Assembly: GCA_005888865.1 (NCBI GenBank)
Contig: VBCL01000159.1
Location: 889-6,812 of the forward strand
Reading direction: 5' to 3'
Source of the DNA: Betaproteobacteria bacterium
GTDB taxonomy: Bacteria > Pseudomonadota > Gammaproteobacteria > Burkholderiales > Casimicrobiaceae
Length of the DNA stretch: 5,924 bases
The notes beneath the pieces are model-generated. The model was given only the letters and a program-made list of their open reading frames with translations, was not told where the DNA came from and did no database searches. The position numbers and the translations under genes are program-made. Shown here one piece after another: positions 1-5,409 of this stretch (position 1 is its first letter; every line of letters starts with the position of its first letter).

Positions 1-455
1 CCTCAGCAACGGCCTCCGGACCGGATGCTCGTGCTTGCTAGGCCCGTCCCCGCCCTCGCGGCTGTGGGTGATCGCGTCAACGTAACAGGTGCGGTTCGAC
101 TCATCTTGCCCAGCGCGGTTCCAAAGATCACGCCAACCAGCGCCACTGCTGCTGGACCTCGGTGTCACCTTGTGCATGGGCAGGTCCATGAACGGATCGA
201 AGTCAAGATCGCCTGGTGTTCTGGTGTAGAGGACGACGCGCGTCTTCTCATGGCGATCAGTGATGTGCTGTCCGATGACCGCAACGCAGAGAGCCCAGCC
301 TGCAGGGCAGTCCGACTGCGCGGTGCAAGGACGGCTCCATGTCGTACAGCCAGCATCGCTCTGGGACGTGCTCGCGCCATGGCGGAGTTGCCGAGTGGCT
401 CGGCGCTAATCATCGTGCGTGCGAAGGCGCGTGAAAACCGCGCTTGGACGTCCAG
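1..455. other. Stretch without a supportable gene
   Basis: I see no gene here that I can defend. Two long frames are open: a plus frame from the window edge to 459, and a minus frame open from 405 to the edge (about 135 codons). The minus frame has no start codon before ATG at 189-187, and no Shine-Dalgarno precedes that ATG. In both frames the third codon position is clearly less GC-biased than in the chromate genes to the right, as expected for non-coding or decayed DNA. A partial minus-strand gene running off the left edge is possible but unrecognised. A weak hairpin at 427-443 (GCGCG / CGCGC around a 7-nt loop) lies just downstream of the minus-strand gene ending at 456, but it has no T-run. 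Confidence 0.4.
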
Positions 456-839
456 CTAATCGTTCTCGTGGGCCGCTTTAGAGCGAGATGGCCTGGCACG
501 CTTTGGCTTCGACGGCTTCGGCGCGGACGTCGCGGCAGCCTTCGACGTCAAAGCCTTCGCGCCTGCGAACAAGAACGAGAGGCGCAGACCATTCTTCAGG
601 AACCACCCGGTCGGACGCGAGAAGAGGCCGCCGCCGAGAACGTAGCCGACGCCGAGCGCCGCTCCCGCGAACGCGAGTGGGTTCTCACGTATCCGGCCTG
701 GGATGTCGAGTTCAGCGACGTACGCTCGAACTTCGCCTGCTTTTTGCGAGATGCCGCCGCTCAACGCCTTCGCCTCGTCGACCATCTTGCCAGCATGCTC
801 CATTGGATTGCCTTGCACGGCCGACCCTTCAGTTGCCAT
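456..839 (-). CDS. DUF883-like membrane protein with basic C-terminal tail
   Basis: This is a 127-residue protein, probably an inner-membrane-anchored small protein related to the DUF883/YqjD-ElaB type. Those proteins tether to the membrane by a C-terminal glycine-rich helix, and some bind ribosomes. A charged, probably helical N-terminus (about 12-45) is followed by 'IRENPLAFAGAALGVGYVLGG' at about 50-70 (a Gly/Ala membrane segment right after the IRENP motif), then a second hydrophobic stretch around 79-96. The tail (about 100-122) is rich in Lys, Arg, Pro, Ala and Ser (KPSKPKRARPSRSK) and would be cytoplasmic; it could touch nucleic acid or ribosomes, which is inference. I chose ATG at 839 because GGAGG lies 11 nt upstream (851-855). 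An in-frame TTG at 845 would sit closer to that GGAGG and is an alternative start. The open frame extends further upstream but would overlap the preceding gene. It follows the gene ending at 857 by 17 nt, so the two are probably co-transcribed. Confidence 0.68.
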   Translation of the reverse strand: MATEGSAVQGNPMEHAGKMVDEAKALSGGISQKAGEVRAYVAELDIPGRIRENPLAFAGAALGVGYVLGGGLFSRPTGWFLKNGLRLSFLFAGAKALTSKAAATSAPKPSKPKRARPSRSKAAHEND

Positions 840-856
840 CGCCAAGTTGTCCTCCG

Positions 857-1075
857 TCAGCGCGAGACGATTTTTCTGATCACGTACCCAAGCGCAAGCG
901 CACCGGCGAGACACGCAATCGGCCGCTCACGGATAAAATCCGAAGCTGCCTTGAGGGCAGCGTCGACGGCCTCGCGCGCTTCGGTGACCGCTTGTGTGAC
1001 GGTCTCGCTTGCTTTGCCAGGATCAAGCTTGTCCACAACGCCGCTGTCTTTCGATTCAGCCAGGACGTCCGCCAT
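857..1075 (-). CDS. Small DUF883/YqjD-like membrane-anchored protein
   Basis: This 72-residue protein has the layout of DUF883/ElaB/YqjD proteins. An amphipathic, Ala/Glu/Lys-rich helical N-terminus (about 14-47) is followed by the family-like junction 'FIRERPIACLAGALALGYVI' (47-66) and a short basic end (RKIVSR). The last part would form one membrane helix, leaving the N-terminus in the cytoplasm. In Escherichia coli, members of this family bind ribosomes at the membrane in stationary phase; whether that holds here is unknown. ATG at 1075 is chosen because a GGGAGG Shine-Dalgarno lies 5 nt upstream (1081-1086). The frame stays open to 1240, but that extension is Arg/Ser/Cys-rich and looks non-coding. 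It is first in a two-gene minus-strand unit with the paralogue-like gene ending at 456. A plus-strand remnant starts 147 bp away, divergently. Confidence 0.75.
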   Translation of the reverse strand: MADVLAESKDSGVVDKLDPGKASETVTQAVTEAREAVDAALKAASDFIRERPIACLAGALALGYVIRKIVSR

Positions 1076-1197
1076 CGCAGCCTCCCGGGCGGGATGCCCA
1101 TAAAAGCAGCGTAGGCACCCGCCCGTGGCGAAGCTAGGGGCTCGCTCAGCTCGCCACTCCCCTCGACGCTGCGAGCGGTCGCCTCTGGGAACGCTAC

Positions 1198-1221
1198 TGT
1201 CGACATCCCTACCTTTCGACA
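1198..1221. repeat. Inverted repeat upstream of the plus-strand remnant
   Basis: TGTCGA (1198-1203) and TCGACA (1216-1221) form a perfect 6-bp inverted repeat with a 12-bp spacer. It ends directly before the ATG at 1222. It could be an operator of the divergent region between the DUF883-like pair and the remnant, but 6-bp arms can arise by chance in GC-rich DNA. No Shine-Dalgarno precedes 1222. Confidence 0.2.
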
Positions 1222-1356
1222 ATGGCGATCCTTCAAGCATTGTTCGCGGCCATCGGCCGTTCCGCCGGGAAGGTTCTCAACACGATCTTTGGCTGAGCGG
1301 TGATCGCTCTCTTCGGCCGCACCCAGAGAGAGCAGACCCTCCTCTCGGGAGCGAAG
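1222..1356 (+). pseudogene. Remnant of a small membrane protein, interrupted by TGA
   Basis: From ATG at 1222 the frame reads MAILQALFAAIGRSAGKVLN then TIFG, then hits TGA at 1294-1296. It continues in the same frame as AVIALFGRTQREQTLLSG. The two halves read as one protein: an amphipathic N-terminal helix, a 'FG-[x]-A-V-x-ALFGR' junction and a charged 'REQTLLS' turn. This resembles the start of small hypothetical membrane proteins that I recall from myxobacteria, in which a Trp usually follows the 'FG'; that is memory, not a search. TGG to TGA is a single substitution. After about residue 43 the frame turns Arg-rich with no membrane segment, so the 3' part appears lost or replaced. Readthrough, or re-initiation at GTG 1300, cannot be excluded, but the missing hydrophobic half argues for a dead gene. 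The right boundary is approximate. Confidence 0.42.
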
Positions 1357-1440
1357 GCCAGGGCGCGCCGTCGCCGTGGGGTCCTGAACGCCATCACCAA
1401 TAATCTTGGCGGGTGGTGTTCAAGGCGCATGTGTGCGCGG

Positions 1441-1472
1441 GAATTGAGCAGCAGGTGCGAATTGAGAGGCAG
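1441..1472. repeat. Short direct repeat GAATTGAG-N2-GCAG
   Basis: GAATTGAGCAGCAG (1441-1454) recurs as GAATTGAGAGGCAG (1459-1472), 12 of 14 bases identical with an 18-bp period. The stretch lies between the remnant at 1222 and the end of the DUF1259 gene. It has no recognised function; local duplication during decay is the simplest explanation. Confidence 0.25.
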
Positions 1473-1487
1473 CGCCCATACGCTGCC
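1468..1487 (-). terminator. Hairpin downstream of the DUF1259 gene, possible terminator
   Basis: GGCAGCG (1468-1474) and CGCTGCC (1481-1487) form a perfect 7-bp GC-rich stem around a 6-nt loop, 43 nt beyond the stop codon of the minus-strand DUF1259 gene. Reading the minus strand, the stem is followed by TCTCAATTC, only a weak T-run. A Rho-independent terminator of the leftward chrB unit is plausible, though not typical. The stem could equally be a processing or mRNA-stability element. Confidence 0.3.
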
Positions 1488-1529
1488 ACGTTGGCTGGCA
1501 GCACATGACGGCGCTCGACTGGTCGCAAC

Positions 1530-2384
1530 CTAGCTTTTTGTCTTCGTTTCCTTCAGCGCCGCCATCACGCCCTTGGCGAGTTGCTCCGCAGGACCGACGC
1601 CCCAGTAATGAAGGAAGAGAATGCGCGGCTGCTCCCCCGACATGTGCGAATGGATGGCGACGATGTTGATCCCGCCGTGGCGCAGCGCCTTGAGTACGTC
1701 CTGCAACTCCGGCTCGAGCATGGCGAAGTCGCCGTCGATGACCGCTTTGTCGTCGGTGCCCGCCAGCGCCGCCCAGGTGTTCACGCCCATGGTGTTGCCC
1801 ATGGTCATGCCGCGCACTTTGGTGGTGCGGCCCCAGGTCGCCTTGTAGACGCCGTCCTTGAACTCGCCCTTCTTGCCGAAGGCCGCGTCGAGCCTGGCGG
1901 GATCGATGGTGCTCTTCGCAGGATCGATGTCGGCAGTGGGCACGTCGCCCTTCTGCTTGAGCGTCGCGAACACCTTGCCCACCGCCTCGGCGAGCTTGGC
2001 CTCGTCGCCCATCCCGCCGATGTGCATGAACATCACCTTGGGCGAATCCCAGAAGAAGTGGTTGTGCAGCGCGGTCACCTCGAGGCCGTTGTCGAGCGCG
2101 GCGCCCATCGCGGTGTTCACCTGATCCTCGGTGAGCACCACATCACCCATCACCATGGTGTGCGCGCCCCCACCGCTGAAGGCTGCCCAGGCAGTAAGAC
2201 CGAGCGGCGGCGTCAGCTTCACGCCGGCTGCGGTCGAGCCGATATCGTTGCGCGGATACGAGATTTTGAACGCGCCTTCCTTCTCGTCGAGCTTGCCCTT
2301 GAGCCCGGTGAGCTGCTCAATCTTCGCAGTGTCCAACTTGGCGGCAGGCTGCGCGGCCAGTAATACGGCGATGACGGCGATCAT
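1530..2384 (-). CDS. Exported two-repeat DUF1259 (LppY/LpqO-like) protein
   Basis: This 284-residue protein has two DUF1259 units, the family typified by mycobacterial LppY/LpqO lipoproteins of unknown function. A short hydrophobic N-terminus (MIAVIAVLLAAQPAA) looks like a signal peptide with cleavage near residue 15. There is no lipobox Cys, so a soluble periplasmic form is likely. Repeat 1 spans about 21-143 and repeat 2 about 161-278. Each ends in a matching block: HNHFFWDSPKVMFMHIGGMG (107-126) and HSHMSGEQPRILFLHYWGVG (245-264). Each block keeps an H-x-H pair and a later His (H107, H109, H121; H245, H247, H259), which could bind a metal (inference). ATG at 2384 has AGGAG 7 nt upstream. 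It is the last gene of the leftward chrB unit, 88 nt after the preceding stop. Family assignment is firm; function is not known. Confidence 0.88.
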   Translation of the reverse strand: MIAVIAVLLAAQPAAKLDTAKIEQLTGLKGKLDEKEGAFKISYPRNDIGSTAAGVKLTPPLGLTAWAAFSGGGAHTMVMGDVVLTEDQVNTAMGAALDNGLEVTALHNHFFWDSPKVMFMHIGGMGDEAKLAEAVGKVFATLKQKGDVPTADIDPAKSTIDPARLDAAFGKKGEFKDGVYKATWGRTTKVRGMTMGNTMGVNTWAALAGTDDKAVIDGDFAMLEPELQDVLKALRHGGINIVAIHSHMSGEQPRILFLHYWGVGPAEQLAKGVMAALKETKTKS

Positions 2385-2472
2385 GCACTTCTCCTCTGGG
2401 CGCTTTGGAAACGCCGGTTGACTTCATCCCATTTGATGTTCTGGCAATGGCTTGACGGTGTTCATGGCTGCC
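2385..2472 (-). other. Spacer within the leftward unit
   Basis: These 88 nt separate the DUF1080-like gene from the DUF1259 gene. I see no convincing internal promoter. An imperfect hairpin at 2399-2415 (GGCG...CGCC arms with one bulged base) lies upstream of the DUF1259 ribosome-binding site. It could damp read-through or adjust the relative amounts of the two products; this is weak evidence. Confidence 0.2.
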
Positions 2473-3108
2473 TCACTTCGACGTCGCTGTGAGATCGTCG
2501 AACTGGATGATCGAATCTGCCTTCGTCCACACGCCGAACTTGCCCGCGTCCTTGAAGGTATCGTCGTGCTCGTCGATCACCTTCGCGCCGTTCAAGAAGA
2601 CCTGGATGTGGTTCCCGACCATCTCCACAGCAAGCTCGTGCCACACGCCCGAGGCGACCTTGCCGTTCCAGCCGGCGAACCTGTCCCGGCGCCCCTTGAC
2701 GACGTGGTACAGGTGCACGTTGTCCTCGAGGGCATTCGCGCGCGTGATGTAGTAGTTGTCCTTATCCTTCAGGCGCCAGACGATCCCGCAGCCCTGATCT
2801 CCCTTGCCAGCAATTGGCTTGCACTTCACCGACAGGCGCAGATCTTTCAGCTCCGGCCCGGTGTACGCGATGGGGAAGCGGTAGTCGGTCTCGTCGCCGT
2901 CGGTCTGGGCGAGGACGTTCTTGCCGCTCGGCGCGTCGTCCACTGCCTGCACGATCCACTTCCCCGGCTTGCCCTTTCCGGTGAGCGCAAACTCGAATCC
3001 ATTCGGCGGCCGTCCGGGCATATCCGAATCGAAGTTGAACGTCGTCATCTGCTTCTCCCCGGCAAAGCCCGCCGCGGCGATCAGAGCGGTCATGGCGACT
3101 CTCTTCAT
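2473..3108 (-). CDS. Secreted DUF1080/LamG-like beta-sandwich protein
   Basis: This is a 211-residue single-domain protein of the DUF1080/LamG (concanavalin-like) jelly-roll type. That fold is best known from sugar-binding and 3-keto-disaccharide-hydrolase proteins, but small secreted members have no assigned role. The N-terminus MKRVAMTALIAAAGFAGEKQ looks like a short signal peptide, with cleavage perhaps after residue 16. Family-typical blocks follow: 'GKPGKWIVQAVDDAPSGKNVLAQT' at 46-69, 'GCGIVWRLKDKDNYYITRANALEDNVHLY' at 106-134, 'GVWHELAVEMVGNHIQVFLNG' at 154-174, and 'DDTFKDAGKFGVWTKADSIIQFDDL' at 182-206. Two Cys (96 and 107) could pair in the periplasm. ATG at 3108 overlaps the chrB stop (ATGA), and GGAGGTGA lies just upstream, so translation is probably coupled to chrB. 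The fold assignment is good; a catalytic role is not supported. Confidence 0.82.
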   Translation of the reverse strand: MKRVAMTALIAAAGFAGEKQMTTFNFDSDMPGRPPNGFEFALTGKGKPGKWIVQAVDDAPSGKNVLAQTDGDETDYRFPIAYTGPELKDLRLSVKCKPIAGKGDQGCGIVWRLKDKDNYYITRANALEDNVHLYHVVKGRRDRFAGWNGKVASGVWHELAVEMVGNHIQVFLNGAKVIDEHDDTFKDAGKFGVWTKADSIIQFDDLTATSK

Positions 3109-4091
3109 GTTTCACCTCCGCGGCGCTTACGCTTGAAGTACTCATACAGGTCGTCGAGCACGAAGCTGGCGCGCTGCAGGCGCACCTCGTCCTGCGGATG
3201 CGCCATGGCGATGCCGTTGATCAGGTGCTCGAATCCCGCGTTGTCCGGCCGGCCGTACTTCTCGTCCTTGAGATCGATATCGTGGACGATCTCGGCCAGC
3301 GCCCGCAGAGCCGCATCCGTGATCTCGAAGCGCGCGAGCAGGACTTCGAACGAGCAAAGCTCGCCCTGGTGCGTGAACTCGCCGTCGAACATGTCGAAGC
3401 GAAGCTCGCCAGGCTGGTGGCGGTGCTCGCGCGAAGCCACGAACTTGAACTTCGCCTGCGGATCGATGAAGCGGCGGATGAGCCACGCGCTCGCCATGCG
3501 ATCGACGTGGATGCCGGTGCGCGTCACCCAGGTCGCGCCGCGAGGCTTTTCCAGGGCGCGGGCCGGCGCTTCATCGGTCTTCCCTGGGCGCGAGGCGAGC
3601 TTCTCCTCCATCTCCTTGAGCAGACCATCGACGGTCTCGCGGCTGCGCGCGTGAAAAAAGTCGATCGTCGCGACCTCGCCCACCCGCTTCTGCAGCCGCG
3701 CGAGCGCCGCTTCCAACTCGCTGCGCTTCTCGTCGGCGATCTCTCCCTTGCGCGGAAGGCGGCGCAAAAGGTCGCGCGCGTCGTTCGCGATGGCTTGGTA
3801 GTCGGCGTCGCGCGCGGAGCGGAACATCTCCTTCACTTGCTCGTCGTTGAGCCCTTCGACGAGCCTCGCCTCGACCAGCGAGGCGTCGCCGCCCCCCTCG
3901 ACGATCTCGCGCAGGACCCAGTTCAGGTCCTCCTGCGCCTGGTCGTTGCTCGGCAGCGCGTAGACCGAGTTCTTGATGCCGACCGCGCCGAGCCGCTGCA
4001 GGCGGCGCCAGATCTTCACGCGGAAGTAGTTCGGCTTGGGTGGGATCTGGTGGATGAGCAAGAGCCACCCGCCTTTGTCTTTTTCGGGCAC
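3105..4091 (-). CDS. chrB: Chromate-sensing regulator / resistance protein ChrB (two-domain)
   Basis: ChrB is a cytoplasmic, chromate-responsive regulator of chr operons. From the GTG at 4091 it has 328 residues, close to the usual family length. The N-terminal winged-helix-like ChrB_N domain covers about 9-165, with 'GGWLLLIHQIPPKPNYFRVKIWRRL' at its start, 'GIKNSVYALP' and 'IDFFHAR'. A linker (about 166-185) leads to the ChrB_C domain (about 186-320) with 'HVDRMASAWLIRRFIDP', 'HQGELCSFE' and 'EIVHDID'. H195, D197, H241, C246 and H270 are candidate ligand residues (inference). I prefer GTG 4091 over ATG 4154. The longer form would read through the promoter and operator and adds a 21-residue leader unlike ChrB. 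A TTGACA/TAATAA promoter also ends 8 nt before the GTG, implying a leaderless transcript. It is divergent from chrA and overlaps the next gene by 4 bp. It probably represses its own and the chrA promoter. Confidence 0.9.
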   Translation of the reverse strand: MPEKDKGGWLLLIHQIPPKPNYFRVKIWRRLQRLGAVGIKNSVYALPSNDQAQEDLNWVLREIVEGGGDASLVEARLVEGLNDEQVKEMFRSARDADYQAIANDARDLLRRLPRKGEIADEKRSELEAALARLQKRVGEVATIDFFHARSRETVDGLLKEMEEKLASRPGKTDEAPARALEKPRGATWVTRTGIHVDRMASAWLIRRFIDPQAKFKFVASREHRHQPGELRFDMFDGEFTHQGELCSFEVLLARFEITDAALRALAEIVHDIDLKDEKYGRPDNAGFEHLINGIAMAHPQDEVRLQRASFVLDDLYEYFKRKRRGGET

Positions 4092-4099
4092 GGCGCGAC

Positions 4100-4127
4100 T
4101 TATTAGTGCAGATGCATCTGCTGTCAA
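4100..4127 (-). promoter_or_regulatory. Predicted chrB promoter (leaderless)
   Basis: On the minus strand a perfect -35 box TTGACA (4127-4122) is followed by a 16-bp spacer and a -10-like TAATAA (4105-4100). The expected transcription start, 6-9 nt further on, falls at or next to the GTG at 4091. No Shine-Dalgarno lies upstream, so chrB mRNA is probably leaderless. The spacer holds the 14-bp palindrome at 4108-4121. Confidence 0.55.
4108..4121. promoter_or_regulatory. Perfect 14-bp palindrome, candidate ChrB operator 1
   Basis: GCAGATGCATCTGC is its own reverse complement. It abuts the -35 box and fills most of the spacer of the predicted chrB promoter. A protein bound here would block RNA polymerase, so negative autoregulation is likely. 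Its core GATGCATCTG recurs with one mismatch at 4156-4165 in the chrA promoter. Assignment to ChrB is inferred from location; known ChrB proteins bind chr promoter regions. Confidence 0.55.
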
Positions 4128-4147
4128 GCAAGCGTACCCGAGTCTTC

Positions 4148-4176
4148 TTGACATCGATACATCTGAACCATAGCTT
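4148..4176 (+). promoter_or_regulatory. Predicted chrA promoter
   Basis: A perfect -35 TTGACA (4148-4153), a 17-bp spacer and a weak -10-like TAGCTT (4171-4176) precede the chrA ATG at 4190 by 13 nt. The 5' leader would be very short (roughly 5-8 nt) with no clear Shine-Dalgarno. A strong -35 with a poor -10 suits a regulated promoter. The spacer carries the second operator-like site. Confidence 0.45.
4156..4165 (+). promoter_or_regulatory. Candidate ChrB operator 2 in the chrA promoter
   Basis: GATACATCTG matches 9 of 10 bases of the core of the palindrome at 4108-4121. It lies 2 bp after the chrA -35 box, while operator 1 has the same core 3 bp after the chrB -35 box. The dyad is imperfect: the right half ATCTG is kept, but the left half is TCGAT instead of CAGAT, suggesting a lower-affinity site. 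The two centres are 46 bp apart. Confidence 0.45.
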
Positions 4177-4189
4177 GCCCGGCGCCGGA

Positions 4190-5395
4190 ATGAGCGCCAC
4201 CAGACGAGCCGAGGCGGGACCTCTTCCCACGGCTGCCAGCAACGAGCTCGTCCCCTGCACGCTGCGGGAGTTTCTCTTCTACTTCCTGCGCCTGGGCACG
4301 TTCGGCTTCGGCGGTCCGGTCGCGCTCGCCGGGTATATGCAGCGCGATCTCGTCGAGCGGCGGCGCTGGATCGCCAGACAGGATTACGTGGAAGGGCTCG
4401 CCCTCTCGCAACTCTCGCCAGGCCCGCTCGCCGCCCAACTCGCGATGTACCTCGGCTGGGTGCGCGCGGGTCGGATTGGCGCCACGCTGGTCGCGGCCGC
4501 GTTCATCCTTCCGTCATTCGTGATGGTGCTCGCGCTCTCGTACCTCTACGTGCGCTTCGGCGGGCTTCCCTGGATCCAGGCGGCCTTCTACGGCATCGGC
4601 GCGGCGGTCATCGCCATCATCGCGCGCAGCGCGGTCAAGCTCATGCGCATGACCGTGGGCCGCGACAAGCTGCTCATCGGCATCTTCGCGGTCAGCGGCA
4701 TCGTCACCGCCTGGACGGAGAAAGAGATCATCTGGATCTTTCTCGGAGCTGGCGTTCTCGCCCTCGGCGTCAAGATGATTAAGATGCGCAGCACGGCCAC
4801 CGCGGCGGTGGCGCTGCCACTCTTCTCCTGGCTCGTCACTGGCATCCACGGCCCCGGCGCCGGCGAGCTGTGGCGCATCGCCTGGTACTTCACCGAGGCC
4901 GGCGCGTTCGTCTTTGGCAGCGGCCTCGCCATCGTGCCATTCCTGCACGGCGGCATCGTCGAGCAGTTCAAATGGCTCGACGAGCGTCAGTTCCTGGACG
5001 CGGTCGCGGTCGCCATGATCACGCCGGGGCCAGTGGTGATCACGGTCGCATTCATAGGATTTCTCGTGGCCGGGCTGGCCGGCGCGCTCGTTTCCGCTGC
5101 CGGGGTCTTCTTCCCGCCCTACGCCGTGGTCATCGCGCTCGCGCCCAGCGTGCGGCGCTGGTCGAAGAACGAGCGCGTGAAGGCGTTCGTTGCAGGCGTG
5201 ACCGCGGCGGCCGCCGGCGCGATCGCGGGCGCCTCGATCGTCCTCGGCCGCCGCGCGATCATCGACGCGCCGACGGCGGCGATCTGCGGCGTCGTGCTGC
5301 TGCTCCTTTGGAAAGCGAAGAAGATTCCCGAGCCGTTGGTGATCATCGCCGCAGGCGCGGCGGGGCTCTTCGCCCAGCGGATACTCAAGCCGTGA
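4190..5395 (+). CDS. chrA: Chromate transporter ChrA, long-chain CHR family
   Basis: ChrA is an inner-membrane CHR-family transporter that expels chromate from the cytoplasm. This 401-residue form is a long-chain member with two homologous, oppositely oriented CHR domains. CHR1 (about 25-195) carries LRLGTFGFGGPVALAGYM (33-50), the 'WI..QDYVEGLALSQLSPGPLAAQLA' block (60-85) and following membrane helices. CHR2 (about 230-400) repeats the pattern with AGAFVFGSGLAIVPFLHGG (237-255), 'WLDERQFLDAVAVAMITPGPV' (262-282) and helices to the C-terminus. The paired F-G-[FS]-G and [SIT]-PGP motifs mark the family. I chose ATG 4190: the frame opens at 4106, but that start lies inside the promoter and operator and adds 28 residues unlike ChrA. 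No clear Shine-Dalgarno precedes 4190. It heads the rightward unit, 14 nt before the ChrB_C-like gene. Closely related anions such as sulfate cannot be ruled out as substrates. Confidence 0.93.
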   Translation: MSATRRAEAGPLPTAASNELVPCTLREFLFYFLRLGTFGFGGPVALAGYMQRDLVERRRWIARQDYVEGLALSQLSPGPLAAQLAMYLGWVRAGRIGATLVAAAFILPSFVMVLALSYLYVRFGGLPWIQAAFYGIGAAVIAIIARSAVKLMRMTVGRDKLLIGIFAVSGIVTAWTEKEIIWIFLGAGVLALGVKMIKMRSTATAAVALPLFSWLVTGIHGPGAGELWRIAWYFTEAGAFVFGSGLAIVPFLHGGIVEQFKWLDERQFLDAVAVAMITPGPVVITVAFIGFLVAGLAGALVSAAGVFFPPYAVVIALAPSVRRWSKNERVKAFVAGVTAAAAGAIAGASIVLGRRAIIDAPTAAICGVVLLLLWKAKKIPEPLVIIAAGAAGLFAQRILKP

Positions 5396-5409
5396 AGGAG
5401 ACGCAGAAA

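Noticed and set aside
93..101. GTTCGACTC resembling a T-loop
   Set aside because: The bases flanking it cannot form the 5-bp T-stem, and no tRNA body surrounds it.
379..443. tRNA-Ser/Leu-like string GTTGCCGAGTGGCT
   Set aside because: It resembles a D-arm, but I find no acceptor-stem partner, no anticodon stem and no T-arm within the expected distance.
1581..2363. 260-codon plus-strand open frame rich in His and Arg
   Set aside because: It is antisense to the DUF1259 gene. The apparent His richness comes from the complement of its codons.
2452..3654. 400-codon plus-strand open frame
   Set aside because: It lies antisense to the DUF1080-like gene and chrB, both clear family members. It spans their junction, and its translation has no recognisable domain. 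It is a typical shadow frame in GC-rich coding DNA.
3198..4106. 302-codon plus-strand open frame
   Set aside because: It is entirely antisense to chrB. Its Arg/Leu/Glu-rich translation reflects the complement of chrB codons.
4870..5409. Upstream extension of the ChrB_C-like frame through chrA
   Set aside because: The frame is open inside chrA, but the translation is Arg-rich with no family match before about 5392. The family domain and ribosome-binding site place the start at 5410.
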